DNA of 64,000 nucleotides from Shewanella gelidimarina (GTDB lineage: Bacteria > Pseudomonadota > Gammaproteobacteria > Enterobacterales > Shewanellaceae), in NCBI RefSeq assembly GCF_023283945.1, contig NZ_JAKIKW010000006.1:1-64000 (forward strand), written 5' to 3'. The translations under genes and the position numbers were made by a program. Position 1 is the stretch's first letter. Each line of letters begins with the position of its first letter. This document shows positions 16,512 through 26,626 of this stretch, piece after piece. Under the pieces are notes generated by a model. That model saw only the letters and a program-made list of their open reading frames with translations, had not been told where the DNA came from and searched no databases.

Positions 16512-18755
16512 ATGCAAAGTATTAATTTATATGTCCCTAACATGAGCTGTGCAAGTTGTGTGGCAAAAATTGAGTCCGCTTTTTCCAAAGTGAACCTTAA
16601 AGGAGGCAATGGCAATACGATTAGCGCCAGAGTCAACCTTGCGGACAAGCAAGTGCAGGTGTTCGGTGATATTACACCTGCAAAAGCAATTGAGCTCATC
16701 AAAAATGTGGGATACGACAGTGAACAGTTGCTTGATGCTCGAAAAGGCGTTGAGAAAAAAGAGGCCGATGAGGTTAAAGAGTATCGAACTCGCGTGATAC
16801 AAGCTGCAATAGGGTTAGGTCTCGGTGTGCCGTTAATGGTGTGGGGCTTACTCGGCGGTGAAATGATGGTGAACAACGCCAACCAGCAACTGGCATGGGG
16901 CGTTGTGGGTGTGGTGACGTTTGTCGTGATGGCCACAACTGGACGTCATTTTTTTCAGGGCATGTTGCGTGCAATAAAAGCCCGTAGCGCCAATATGGAC
17001 ACTCTCATCGCATTGGGGACCTCTGCTGCATGGATCTATTCGATGCTGGTTGTCATCGCGCCTCAGTGGTTCCCTGCTGATACGCGTCATGTCTACTTTG
17101 AAGCCAGTGTGATGATTTTGGGTTTGATTAACTTAGGCCATGCATTGGAGCTTAGAGCGAGAGGAAAAACCAGTGAAGCGGTGCAGCGCTTACTGGGCCT
17201 ACAAGCTAATACCGCAATACGCGTTACCGATACCGGCGATGAAGAGGTCGAAATTGATCAGATTAGCTTAGGTGATCATCTGCGCCTGCGACCTGGTGAC
17301 AGAGTGGCGCTTGATGGTGAGATAGTCAGTGGGCAAACACTGATCAATGAATCCATGTTAACCGGCGAGCCAGTGCCAGTTCACAAAGCGCCTGCAGATA
17401 GCGTCAGTGCCGGCACCGTTAACGGTAATGGCAGTGTCATCTATCAAGTGACCGCGGGTGCAACAGAGAGCAAACTGGCCAAAATTATTGAGCTAGTGCA
17501 GCAAGCGCAAACATCTAAAATGCCAATAGGGCGCTTAACGGATAAAATCTCAGCTTACTTCGTTCCAGTGGTTATCATTATTGCGCTGTTAAGTTCAGTC
17601 ATTTGGTATCTATTCGGGCCAGAGCCTGCGCTATCACATGCATTAGTGGTGTTGACCAGTGTGCTGATTATTGCCTGCCCTTGTGCTTTGGGGCTAGCGA
17701 CGCCAATGTCGATTATGGTTTCAGTGGGTCGCGCAGCGAAAATGGGCGTCTTAGTGAGAAATGGCGAAGCGCTGCAAACGGCAAGCAAGGTCACCACTGT
17801 GGTGCTTGATAAAACGGGCACCATTACCCAAGGTGCGCCAGAGGTGACTGAGTTTATCCTGTTGCAATCCGATGTGGACAAGCATGACTTACTCAGTGAT
17901 ATTGCGGCATTAGAGCAACACTCTGAACATCCGCTTGCCAGCGCGATCATAGCCAAGGCTAAGCTGTCATCTATCCTGCTTAAAGAGCCAGAACAGTTTA
18001 CCAATGTGCCAGGCCGGGGAATAACTGGGGTTGTGGCTGGTATCGAATATACCATTGGTAACATGAGCCTGATGCAACAGATTGGACTAGATGATTTTTC
18101 CGCTTATCAAGCGCAAGTGTCGTTACTTGCAAGTCAAGGGCAAACCCCTGTCTTTGTGGCAAGAGAGCAAAAGCTCATTGCCATCATAGGGATAAGCGAT
18201 CCGATAAAAGAGGATGCCGTTGAAGCGGTAGCCGCCATGAAAAAGAGTGGCCTAAAGGTGGTGCTACTCACGGGTGATAACGAGCAAACGGCGCAAGCTG
18301 TTGCCAATGTCGTTGGCATTACCAACGTATTTGCCAATGTTTTACCACAGCAGAAGCAGCAAAAAGTGATTGAGTTGCAACAAGCGGGTGAAGTGGTTGC
18401 TATGGTGGGGGATGGCATTAATGATGCGCCAGCACTCATGAGCGCCGATATTGGCCTTGCGATGGGCAGTGGCACTGATATCGCCATCGAAAGTGCAGAC
18501 TTTACTTTGTTATCTGCAAGGCTCATGGTAGTAGCCGAAACACTATTACTGGCAAAAGCCAGCATGAAAAATATCAAGCAAAATCTATTTGGCGCCTTTA
18601 TCTATAACAGCTTAGGGATCCCATTAGCAGCAGGGGTATTGTTTCCCTTTACTGGGATGTTACTCAGCCCCGTCATCGCGGGTGCAGCCATGGCAATGTC
18701 ATCATTAACCGTGGTGAGTAACGCCAATCGATTGCGCAAAACCAAGCTTGTTTGA
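16512..18755 (+). CDS. copA: Copper-exporting P-type ATPase
   Basis: 747 residues, inner membrane P1B-type ATPase that exports Cu(I). One N-terminal HMA domain with MSCASC (Cys13, Cys16); the transmembrane metal motif is CPC (389-391); the phosphorylated aspartate is D433 in DKTGTIT; GDGINDAP closes the hinge; HP motif is in 'EQHSEHPLASAI'. It has a single HMA domain where many CopA proteins have two. A GGGAG ribosome binding site precedes the ATG. It is driven by the CueR-type promoter shared with divergent cueR. Confidence 0.95.
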   Translation: MQSINLYVPNMSCASCVAKIESAFSKVNLKGGNGNTISARVNLADKQVQVFGDITPAKAIELIKNVGYDSEQLLDARKGVEKKEADEVKEYRTRVIQAAIGLGLGVPLMVWGLLGGEMMVNNANQQLAWGVVGVVTFVVMATTGRHFFQGMLRAIKARSANMDTLIALGTSAAWIYSMLVVIAPQWFPADTRHVYFEASVMILGLINLGHALELRARGKTSEAVQRLLGLQANTAIRVTDTGDEEVEIDQISLGDHLRLRPGDRVALDGEIVSGQTLINESMLTGEPVPVHKAPADSVSAGTVNGNGSVIYQVTAGATESKLAKIIELVQQAQTSKMPIGRLTDKISAYFVPVVIIIALLSSVIWYLFGPEPALSHALVVLTSVLIIACPCALGLATPMSIMVSVGRAAKMGVLVRNGEALQTASKVTTVVLDKTGTITQGAPEVTEFILLQSDVDKHDLLSDIAALEQHSEHPLASAIIAKAKLSSILLKEPEQFTNVPGRGITGVVAGIEYTIGNMSLMQQIGLDDFSAYQAQVSLLASQGQTPVFVAREQKLIAIIGISDPIKEDAVEAVAAMKKSGLKVVLLTGDNEQTAQAVANVVGITNVFANVLPQQKQQKVIELQQAGEVVAMVGDGINDAPALMSADIGLAMGSGTDIAIESADFTLLSARLMVVAETLLLAKASMKNIKQNLFGAFIYNSLGIPLAAGVLFPFTGMLLSPVIAGAAMAMSSLTVVSNANRLRKTKLV

Positions 18756-19281
18756 GCATCATCTTGTATTAGCATCACCTAGTGCGAACTTTTAAATATG
18801 ATTGTCATCTGACATAAGTTGGGACTGTTGATCTTTCGAGCTTGGTTTTTGTTCGAATTCGATGGTTTCAGTATGAAAGTTGAGCGATAATACTTAGCTT
18901 GCTAAGGAAAATGCTCGTAACGCAGTCTAATAGTATAAAGAATAGAAACATTGAAACGCCCCCGAAGGGCCGCGTTTCTTGGCTATTTTTACTGTGTTGT
19001 AGGCTATTTGTGGAGAATGACTAAACGACATAGCCTCCGCCTTGTTAAAATCGCCAATAAACAGCGGCAAAAACAACCATGAAAGATCAATAGCCCCTAA
19101 TCACAGTTGATAATTTAGGCTAAAATGCTATAATATCGCGCTTAATTTTATAGGCTGTGCGCGGACTTGCGCGAGTCTTCGACCAGTGAGTTGATTTAGG
19201 GTTAATGGCCCTATTTGATTTACTGGTTTTTGTTTTATCTATGATCTCTATAAGTCATATAACCAAAAGCGGAATGCCACT
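18756..19281. other. Gene-free stretch before ybiT
   Basis: No credible gene. It contains a hairpin at 18953-18978: a 7-bp GAAACGC/GCGTTTC stem with an inner CCC/GGG pairing and no T-run. A short GC-rich stem-forming segment around 19155-19180 lies in the probable leader of ybiT. No tRNA or known regulatory site was recognised. Confidence 0.5.
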
Positions 19282-20874
19282 TTGATTACTACAGCTAATA
19301 TCACCATGCAGTTTGGCGCTAAGCCACTGTTTGAAAACCTCTCAATAAAGTTTGGCGGCGGAAACCGTTACGGTCTTATCGGCGCGAACGGTTGTGGTAA
19401 ATCAACCTTTATGAAGATCCTTGCGGGCGATCTTGAGCCAACGTCTGGTAACGTTTCACTGGATGTTAATGAACGCTTAGGTAAGTTGAGTCAGAACCAA
19501 TTTGGTTATGAAGAGTTCAACGTTATTGATACCGTTATCATGGGACACGCCGAGCTTTGGGAAGTGAAGAAAGAGCGAGATCGTATCTACTCTTTACCTG
19601 AAATGACTGAAGAAGACGGCATTAAAGTTGCTGATCTTGAAATGGAATTTGCTGAGATGGACGGTTATACCGCCGAATCTCGTGCTGGTGAACTGTTAAT
19701 GGGCGTCGGTATCGGTGTCGAACAGCATTTTGGTCTTATGGGCGCAATCGCACCTGGTTTTAAGTTGCGTGTACTATTGGCTCAAGCATTGTTCTCAGAT
19801 CCAGATGTACTGCTACTTGACGAACCAACCAACAACTTGGACATCGACACCATTCGTTGGTTGCAAGATATGCTGAACCAACGTAACAGCACCATGATTA
19901 TCATCTCGCACGATAGATATTTCTTGAACTCTGTTTGTACTCATATGGCTGATTTGGATTACGGCGAAATGCGCGTATTCCCAGGTAACTACGATGAGTA
20001 CATGATGGCTGCACAGCAGTCACGTGAACGTTTGATCTCAGATAATGCTAAGAAGAAGGCACAAATTTCTGAGCTTCAAGGCTTCGTAGCACGTTTCTCT
20101 GCTAACGCGTCTAAAGCAAAGCAAGCAACCTCACGTGCTAAGCTAATCGATAAGATTAAGCTTGATGATATTAAAGCCTCAAGCCGTGTGAATCCCTTTA
20201 TTCGTTTCGAACAAGAAAAGAAATTATTCCGTAATGCATTAATTGTTGAAGACCTAACAAAAGGCTTTGACGTTCAACTGTTTAAAGATCTTAATCTGAT
20301 TGTTGAAGTCGGTGAGCGTATTGCTGTTTTGGGTCATAATGGCGTGGGTAAAACCACATTGTTACGCACATTAGTACACGACATCCCACAAGATTCAGGG
20401 ACGATTCAATGGTCTGAAAACTCTGCGATTGGTTATTACGCGCAGGATCATGAATCAGACTTTGAAAACGAGATGACATTATTTGACTGGATGAGCCAAT
20501 GGCGCAAACCAGAAGATGATGACCAATCTGTACGCGGTTACTTAGGCCGTATGCTGTTTGGTTCTGACGATATTAAGAAGTCAGTCAAAGTGCTTTCTGG
20601 TGGTGAGAAAGGTCGTATGTTGTTTGGTAAGCTAATTATGCAAAAGCCAAACATCTTGCTACTTGATGAACCGACTAACCACATGGATATGGAATCAATC
20701 GAGTCATTGAACAACGCGCTTGAAATGTACGAAGGTACATTAATGTTCGTCAGTCATGACCGTGCGTTCGTATCATCAATTGCTAACCGTATTCTTGAAG
20801 TGACGCCCACTGGCGTGAATGACTTCAGAGGAACTTATGATGAGTTCCTTGCGAGTAAAGGTATTGAAGGGTAA
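19282..20874 (+). CDS. ybiT: ABC-F family ATPase YbiT
   Basis: 530 residues, the same length as E. coli YbiT, which it resembles throughout. Two ATP-binding domains have Walker [10 protein letters not shown] and GHNGVGKTT; the second has a canonical LSGGEKGR signature and the first a variant ([12 protein letters not shown]). Both carry [16 protein letters not shown]. There are no membrane segments: ABC-F proteins act on ribosomes in the cytoplasm. The start is TTG at 19282, giving the exact family N-terminus ([11 protein letters not shown]); the next ATG would delete the first strand. The gene is monocistronic with a strong terminator. Confidence 0.92.
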   Translation: MITTANITMQFGAKPLFENLSIKFGGGNRYGLIGANGCGKSTFMKILAGDLEPTSGNVSLDVNERLGKLSQNQFGYEEFNVIDTVIMGHAELWEVKKERDRIYSLPEMTEEDGIKVADLEMEFAEMDGYTAESRAGELLMGVGIGVEQHFGLMGAIAPGFKLRVLLAQALFSDPDVLLLDEPTNNLDIDTIRWLQDMLNQRNSTMIIISHDRYFLNSVCTHMADLDYGEMRVFPGNYDEYMMAAQQSRERLISDNAKKKAQISELQGFVARFSANASKAKQATSRAKLIDKIKLDDIKASSRVNPFIRFEQEKKLFRNALIVEDLTKGFDVQLFKDLNLIVEVGERIAVLGHNGVGKTTLLRTLVHDIPQDSGTIQWSENSAIGYYAQDHESDFENEMTLFDWMSQWRKPEDDDQSVRGYLGRMLFGSDDIKKSVKVLSGGEKGRMLFGKLIMQKPNILLLDEPTNHMDMESIESLNNALEMYEGTLMFVSHDRAFVSSIANRILEVTPTGVNDFRGTYDEFLASKGIEG

Positions 20875-20889
20875 CTTTCAGCAATAAAG

Positions 20890-20915
20890 AAAAGCCCGAT
20901 TCGTCGGGCTTTTTT
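20890..20915 (+). terminator. Terminator of ybiT
   Basis: A 10-bp stem AAAAGCCCGA/TCGGGCTTTT with a TTCG tetraloop and a T-run, 16 bp after the ybiT stop. Confidence 0.92.
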
Positions 20916-20981
20916 GTGTCTTGAGATCCGCTAGTGGTTCAAGATCTTGTTCATACAATAGTGTGACTCATTCACGATAAA

Positions 20982-21008
20982 AAAAACGGCAGATTAACTG
21001 CCGTTTTT
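20982..21008 (-). terminator. Terminator of the metalloprotease gene
   Basis: An 11-bp stem AAAAACGGCAG/CTGCCGTTTTT with a 5-nt loop. Eight A residues on the left give a long T-run on the minus strand, so it mainly closes the leftward protease gene. It can also back up ybiT termination. Confidence 0.88.
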
Positions 21009-21060
21009 GTTTTAGCGATGAATGTTGTTCAACACTCCATGCCAATATCTATGTCGCTTT

Positions 21061-24000
21061 TTATGATATGACTGGAAGATAGGTCAACACTCGCTCATCT
21101 CTGGCAATAAGAGGGTCAACAATAAGCTCTTTGAAAGTAGCACCATCTGCGTTCATCACATGGTTCATCAAGCCAGGGCTATCAGTGATCAAAGTATTCA
21201 ATTTAGTCAATTGCTCAATCAACTCAAGTGCTAAGGTATTTTCAGCCGTTGCAGCATAATTTTTGCCCTGCAACGAAATTGTCGCCACTGAACTTACTGC
21301 ATCATTGGCTAAGTGAATACCTGCAAACTCGCGCCACACCCGTGCTTTTTCTTCGCCGCGGTAGTCATTGTCATGAGAAGCAAGTACAACCTGCTTTAAC
21401 ATCATTTGCAGTAAATTACTCTTGCCTTTCATCTCTCCTGAACGATGAGTAAATCCAAAATATCGACCTAACGAGGTCGCATAGTTGGGTAATGCTTCAA
21501 TCTGTTGGTCGGCATAATCAATATCCTGAGTGTAATACTCAGGGTTTACGTCACCGCAGGATTCGGTTAGCACTGGGTTAGTTAAGTAGCGGTTAATTGA
21601 GTTTACAGTATCTCCCATAGTCATCTGACACAGCATATTCTCAAGTTGGTCATGCACTTTAGCAGTATCTGCCAGTGCATAATATGTGCGCCCAGTGGTA
21701 CTTCTTGGCGACGTACGTGTCAGTAGTTGGCGAACCGCTAATAGCTTGTCAGGCCACATTCCTAATACATCTCTTTCATTCACATAAGGATGATTTGGGT
21801 TTGACTGTGGTGCTTTCAGACCATTAAGTAGGTGGCCTTTATTGACCGTTACTTCAGCAATGACTTTATCTTGGTAGGCGGGCGTTAAATCCGCTTTAAT
21901 GAGTAACTCTTTTAGCTTCTGTGGATCTTGGTCGAAATGGGTAATGATTTTGCCAATATCTATACCTTCCGCTAGATTACTCCCATTGAGGCGGTAAATA
22001 CGTGATAGTACATCTTCTAGTGAATGAACCTTGGTTAAGCCAACACTGTTGTCGCTTTTCATTCTATAGGTGACATGTAGATTAATGTCATTCAAGCCTG
22101 CAACTTTTAAAAATGTATCAGCTGCTTTATTGACTGCGCGCTGCGATGCACAGAACCAATAAGCTTGATGAGACGGACAGAATTCGGCTAAACCATTTTG
22201 GTCAAACGCGAACAACTCTTCAGCAGTGGCCGTGTCTTCAACGAACTGGCGAATATCATTAAAGCCTTGTAAACGATTAATGGTGTAGGGCAGTACATTA
22301 TCTTCAAAAAGTGTTTGACGATTGTGGCGCACATTCATTGTGTCGTAACTATCATTGTATCTATCGACATAATATTGCGCGATGTCGTCATTATTTGTCC
22401 CTGCGTCAAAACGATTACAGTTACTGTTTAATGAGACATGGCCATCGGTACAAAATGCAAAGTAACGCAGGTCATTTTCCGCGGCAACATTATGCAGTGC
22501 ACCATATTGTGTTGTGCCAGTAAGATTGCCATTTGCTAACTCTTCACGACGTTTAGTATCTTGCTCTTTTAGTGAGACTAAAGACCCGTCGGCAGTTTCT
22601 ACATTACGAGCATAACCAAAGCGCAATGCGGCAAGATCATACTTTTGATATGTGGTCGCAAAACGATCGGCGTTATAATCCATTTGACTGGAAAAGTCAG
22701 CTTTTGCGGTTAACTCGGGGTAACCAGCAGCGGCAAAGGCAGTTTGGAAATTAGTAATCTCTTGTTCGTTAAAAAAGTTAGCTTGATCTCGGCTACCTGC
22801 AAAGTTATGACGTAAGCCAAAGTTGTGCCCAAGTTCATGGGTTAAGGTGCCTGCAAAGGCCTGCGCCGCAAGTTTAGTCACAAGCTCAGATTGAAATGCA
22901 GTGGGCATTTTTTCTATATCTTTCAACTGTTCACCGACATTACCATCGACCCAGAACTGGCTATCTGTCCAGTCAATTTCATGACCTTTAATGCCTCCTG
23001 GCAACTCTCGCAGTGCACCGCCACCTAAACCAAAGGCTTCGTTGACACTCATTAGGTTATGTTCAGCCCAAAAGTCTTCCGTTTTACTGTGTTGACTAAC
23101 AAGTTCTTCAAATGATGCGTTATTGGCATCAGTGGTGGAAAGTGCAGGGATTAACGTTTGTGGCTGCTCTTTTTGCGATGGCTGTTGCGCCATTGAGTTG
23201 TCATTTGTCGCAGTTTGTTCAGCCACTAACTGATTGGCTGCAACCGCGGTTGCACGCGCTAGTGCTTCGGGTGACGACGTATAGTCAACACCCGTTAATG
23301 CTTTTACTGAATTAGCATCGAGCATACCGCGGTTATAATCGAGTTGAACACGGCGATAGTAACGAGTTGATCCTTGTTCTAAGTTGGCACTGTACTGATC
23401 GACTCGACCGCTAACAATTTCACCGGTCAGTGGGTTGGCAGCAGATGGGCCATAACCCGCTAATCCATTATCTAGTGGCTCATCAAATAGGGTGATGTTG
23501 CTATAACGCAGATCGCCATGACGATGCTGACTCGCTTGCGCTAGTTTGATTGGGGGCAAACCGGTGTTGAACATTTTATTTTGGATATTCATCGCCGTGA
23601 TGCTTTCATTGGCAGCATCTAAGAATGGCTTGTTTTTATCTTCAAAAAAGTTATTACTGAGGTAATAGGTAATAGCTTCTTTTTTAGGATTGTAGTGATT
23701 TAGGTATTGACGTACATAGCCGTCGGTACCGTCAGAGTGGTTGCCATCGCGGTAATTATGTTGGGTTCTAAAGAAGCCATAGCTGCCGTTTTCATCTTCA
23801 CTGTAGGGCACAACGTCAAAGTCTTTGCTCGCGAGTTGATCAAGTGCAACGATAGAAATATATTCTGTGGTCGTAAAAGATAAGTTATCAAAGTTGCCTT
23901 TAAAAAATTGACCAAAACAGGCTGGGTTAGCTTGATAAGTATGTTCAATTTCAAAATTGATCACCCCGTTGCTCAAGTCCATTTCATAACCTTGCCAGTT

Positions 24001-24633
24001 ACCGTCTTTCACTAAATGTGCAGATTCGGTCTCAGTGGTGCATTGTTTGAATGTCACAAGATCTGTGTAGTTCTCTTCAGCAATTTTCGCGGCTTCAAAG
24101 TGAGGAATGAAGTACTTCTTTTGATCCCATGTGACGTTTCGGTCATTGATCTCCTCCTCTTTGTTGGTGCAATCATCCCAGTTGTCTTTCTCACATTGGA
24201 AATCAACATAATTCCCTGGAATGGTTAATACAGGTGCCTTGTTATACTCATTATCATAGCGAGATTCATGGCCTAAGCCTATGTTGTCTCTATCTATTTG
24301 TCTGACCTGTATGCCATTCTCTGTCATGCGTAAGGTCACGAGCTTTTCATCACCTTGAGAAAACCCATGAATTGGAGCTGAATATCTTGGCGCATCGCCT
24401 AAGCTACGAGTATACAGAAACAGGCGTTCTGGCTGCTTTACTGCTAACTCTGATAACGAAGTTGCTGTTGTTTGTTTGTCTGTGGTGACGGTATTGTCAG
24501 TCGCAGCATTTTTGAGATCTTGGACTGAAACCATTTTCTCATCTTTTTTTACTTCTTGATACGGTTCATCTGCCCCGCAGCCGCTCAGTGCAAACGCACT
24601 TAGGATGGCCAACGTTATGGTCGATTTATTCAT
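21061..24633 (-). CDS. Large zinc metalloprotease lipoprotein
   Basis: 1190 residues. A lipobox (FALSGCGAD) predicts a lipid-anchored, envelope or surface protein. HELGHNFGLRH gives the zinc site H599-E600-H603-H609 with the glycine turn, the HExxHxxGxxH pattern of metzincin-like peptidases; SQMDYN downstream is a candidate Met-turn. The layout resembles the DUF4953/DUF5117-type 'zinc-dependent metalloprotease' family. A low-complexity Q/A/N-rich linker lies near residues 460-500. GGAGAGG precedes the ATG. It is 23 bp downstream of a beta-barrel gene on the same strand, so the two form an operon. The substrate is unknown. Confidence 0.85.
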   Translation of the reverse strand: MNKSTITLAILSAFALSGCGADEPYQEVKKDEKMVSVQDLKNAATDNTVTTDKQTTATSLSELAVKQPERLFLYTRSLGDAPRYSAPIHGFSQGDEKLVTLRMTENGIQVRQIDRDNIGLGHESRYDNEYNKAPVLTIPGNYVDFQCEKDNWDDCTNKEEEINDRNVTWDQKKYFIPHFEAAKIAEENYTDLVTFKQCTTETESAHLVKDGNWQGYEMDLSNGVINFEIEHTYQANPACFGQFFKGNFDNLSFTTTEYISIVALDQLASKDFDVVPYSEDENGSYGFFRTQHNYRDGNHSDGTDGYVRQYLNHYNPKKEAITYYLSNNFFEDKNKPFLDAANESITAMNIQNKMFNTGLPPIKLAQASQHRHGDLRYSNITLFDEPLDNGLAGYGPSAANPLTGEIVSGRVDQYSANLEQGSTRYYRRVQLDYNRGMLDANSVKALTGVDYTSSPEALARATAVAANQLVAEQTATNDNSMAQQPSQKEQPQTLIPALSTTDANNASFEELVSQHSKTEDFWAEHNLMSVNEAFGLGGGALRELPGGIKGHEIDWTDSQFWVDGNVGEQLKDIEKMPTAFQSELVTKLAAQAFAGTLTHELGHNFGLRHNFAGSRDQANFFNEQEITNFQTAFAAAGYPELTAKADFSSQMDYNADRFATTYQKYDLAALRFGYARNVETADGSLVSLKEQDTKRREELANGNLTGTTQYGALHNVAAENDLRYFAFCTDGHVSLNSNCNRFDAGTNNDDIAQYYVDRYNDSYDTMNVRHNRQTLFEDNVLPYTINRLQGFNDIRQFVEDTATAEELFAFDQNGLAEFCPSHQAYWFCASQRAVNKAADTFLKVAGLNDINLHVTYRMKSDNSVGLTKVHSLEDVLSRIYRLNGSNLAEGIDIGKIITHFDQDPQKLKELLIKADLTPAYQDKVIAEVTVNKGHLLNGLKAPQSNPNHPYVNERDVLGMWPDKLLAVRQLLTRTSPRSTTGRTYYALADTAKVHDQLENMLCQMTMGDTVNSINRYLTNPVLTESCGDVNPEYYTQDIDYADQQIEALPNYATSLGRYFGFTHRSGEMKGKSNLLQMMLKQVVLASHDNDYRGEEKARVWREFAGIHLANDAVSSVATISLQGKNYAATAENTLALELIEQLTKLNTLITDSPGLMNHVMNADGATFKELIVDPLIARDERVLTYLPVIS

Positions 24634-24656
24634 GAAAACCTCTCCTCAAATTACTG

Positions 24657-25529
24657 TTATAGATATTTTGTCATCGACAAATAAAAGACTGAGCTTTGCT
24701 TGTCATAAAGCTCAAAGCTATGTGATTGACCTCTTTCTGGGTCATAGAATCCGCCACTGTTGTTATGGCCTACTGCGATGATCCAACTGGGAGAAAATTC
24801 CCAGCCTATCTCTTCGCTCGCGGTAAATAAGTTGTCATATCGATTAGTATTAAAGCTTTTTGCCATACCATATGAGCCACTGACATCCACATACCAGTTG
24901 TCTATAAACTGCCAAGTCGCATCGGCTAATATGTCAATCTGGTGCTCTACAAAATGTTCGCCTTGGCGTCCGGTTTCATATTTATATGCGTTGTATTTAA
25001 ACCTGGGAGATAGGTAAAAATTCCAGTCTTTGCTCGGTCTATAAAATAGGTAACCCGCGACTCTTGGCGCCGCTTGCAGTTTGTTCTCTTGGCTGGTGTG
25101 GCTGGTGGGTAGAAATACACCGGCACTGCCTAACAGAGTCCAATCATTAGCGAGTTCCTTACTCGGTGTACGATATTCAAGAAAGGTGTCGTAGTAATAG
25201 GATTGGTCGTGGTGCGTTTCTACTTCACCACCGACAGATACACGTAGGCTTCCCCAGTCGTCACGGTAAGCAATACGGCCATTTCCGCTAATTGATTGGT
25301 AAGAACTTGGTGCAGATTGTTCAAAGATATTGCTCGTTGCCGTAGCGCTGATGTAACCGGACCAATGGGATTTGTTGGACGTATTCGCAGCGGATACATT
25401 TTCATTATCAGCAAAGGCTGTTGACGTAAATGCCAATGAAAGTCCGATAGCGGCACTGCAAATTAAGGTGTTTTTATGTTTTGAACGGGACTTATTCGAA
25501 AATAAGGCACAGTTATTCAGTGACGGCAT
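24657..25529 (-). CDS. Outer membrane beta-barrel protein, unknown
   Basis: 290 residues. A long N-terminal region with a hydrophobic signal (ICSAAIGLSLAFTSTAFA, cut about residue 41) is followed by repeated amphipathic strands rich in Y/W/S: HWSGYISATATSNIF, WGSLRVSVGGEVE, WNFYLSPRFKYNAY, NWYVDVSGSYGMAKSF. It ends in SVFYLSMTKYL. This is the pattern of an outer-membrane barrel with about 12 strands. The frame start is ATG with AGGA 8 nt upstream. The gene directly precedes the large metalloprotease, so it may be that protease's partner, target or surface exit; this is inference. Confidence 0.7.
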   Translation of the reverse strand: MPSLNNCALFSNKSRSKHKNTLICSAAIGLSLAFTSTAFADNENVSAANTSNKSHWSGYISATATSNIFEQSAPSSYQSISGNGRIAYRDDWGSLRVSVGGEVETHHDQSYYYDTFLEYRTPSKELANDWTLLGSAGVFLPTSHTSQENKLQAAPRVAGYLFYRPSKDWNFYLSPRFKYNAYKYETGRQGEHFVEHQIDILADATWQFIDNWYVDVSGSYGMAKSFNTNRYDNLFTASEEIGWEFSPSWIIAVGHNNSGGFYDPERGQSHSFELYDKQSSVFYLSMTKYL

Positions 25530-25671
25530 TATTCCATCCTATGAGAGTTCAGTTGTTGATGGCATAACTTGTTCAGCTAACTGTGCAGCCGCCAAGTTAT
25601 CGAGAAACTATTTACTTATTATTGATAGGTGTTTAGTCGTGGATTAGAGCAAACACATAATTTGAGGTGAA

Positions 25672-26163
25672 TTAAGTGGGGCAACCTTTAATCGGCTTTA
25701 TCCAGCTGAGGACAATCGATATCAGATTTATAATAATTTTTGGGGTTCTAAATTTTAATTTTTTAACGATTAAATAGCTGCTAAAGAGGATCAGTAGACA
25801 ATAAAATGCTGCTTCAATAGATAATGTATTTAGATCAATATCTTCTATACCAATAACGATGTTAGCGATGGCTTTATCATTAACGGGTATTGTTAATAAG
25901 CGGCAAAGTGGTGCAAGGATCACCATTTGAGGCAGGCAAAATCCTTTTGTAAACAATATGTTTTCGTGCTTATGTAGTGACTGTAACGATTGGCTTTTTG
26001 AAGATGAAGCAATCTCGACTTCGCTCTTACTGGACATAACTTGACCGACCATGAATATGGCAATCAAGATAATAATGTAAGATAAAGCACTGCTGAATTT
26101 CTTCAAAATAGACTCGTTGATGTATTTATTCGTTCTAAAAATGAGTGATACGAATTGATACAT
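25672..26163 (-). CDS. Hypothetical membrane protein
   Basis: 163 residues, AT-rich. Hydrophobic segments at roughly 28-46, 76-92 and 113-131 suggest membrane helices. It contains a serine-rich stretch (SSKSEVEIASSSKSQSLQSL) between the first two. No family was recognised, and the region before the ATG is the palindromic GGGACC area with no clear ribosome binding site. It may be a species-specific or decaying gene. Confidence 0.4.
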   Translation of the reverse strand: MYQFVSLIFRTNKYINESILKKFSSALSYIIILIAIFMVGQVMSSKSEVEIASSSKSQSLQSLHKHENILFTKGFCLPQMVILAPLCRLLTIPVNDKAIANIVIGIEDIDLNTLSIEAAFYCLLILFSSYLIVKKLKFRTPKIIINLISIVLSWIKPIKGCPT

Positions 26164-26626
26164 TTGAATTTGGGACCAAATCCCAGCATAGAAAATAAAT
26201 AATGTATTTTCAATGGCTAATTAACAGTCGAATCGAGAGTGAGGTGTAGGTCACATTATTTTTTTAATACAAGCCGATTTTGCTCAATACGCCCAACTGA
26301 CTGTTAACATTTAACTTTCATTTGGGGTGTTTGATTGATGTCGTTTACGTTTTTACTGTTTAAATTACTTTAAGAAAACGAGTGATTAAGAGGTGATATT
26401 CTTCTTGTTGTTGTTGTTGTTGTGCGTCGCGGAGTAAGAGACTTGTTGTTAGCTAATCGATTGGCTTAATGAAAGTTTAGGTGGCTTTACGTTTAGATAA
26501 AGGACATTTAAAGAAACACACTGCAAAGGATGATGGCTTTACAGTGTGTTATAGCGCTGCTTTATAGTGGAGTTTGATTGCCTATATAGGCAGTCAAATG
26601 ACAAGCACTAGTATTATTACACATCG
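26164..26626. other. Gene-free stretch with two hairpins and a TTG run
   Basis: Contains a terminator-like hairpin (26511-26550), a second long hairpin at 26573-26598 (near-perfect 13-bp arms around TATATA with one wobble) just after the M17 gene stop, and five TTG repeats at about 26405-26423. No coding sequence was supported. Confidence 0.6.
26511..26550 (-). terminator. Terminator-like hairpin after the M17 peptidase gene
   Basis: AACACACTG (26515-26523) pairs with CAGTGTGTT (26542-26550); after one mismatch AAAG pairs with CTTT inside. On the minus strand it is followed by TTTCTTT, suggesting termination of the leftward peptidase gene. Confidence 0.6.

Noticed and set aside
26220..26245. 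CRP-like sequence GTGAGGTGTAGGTCACA
   Set aside because: The half-sites are not 6 nt apart, so it does not fit the CRP site.
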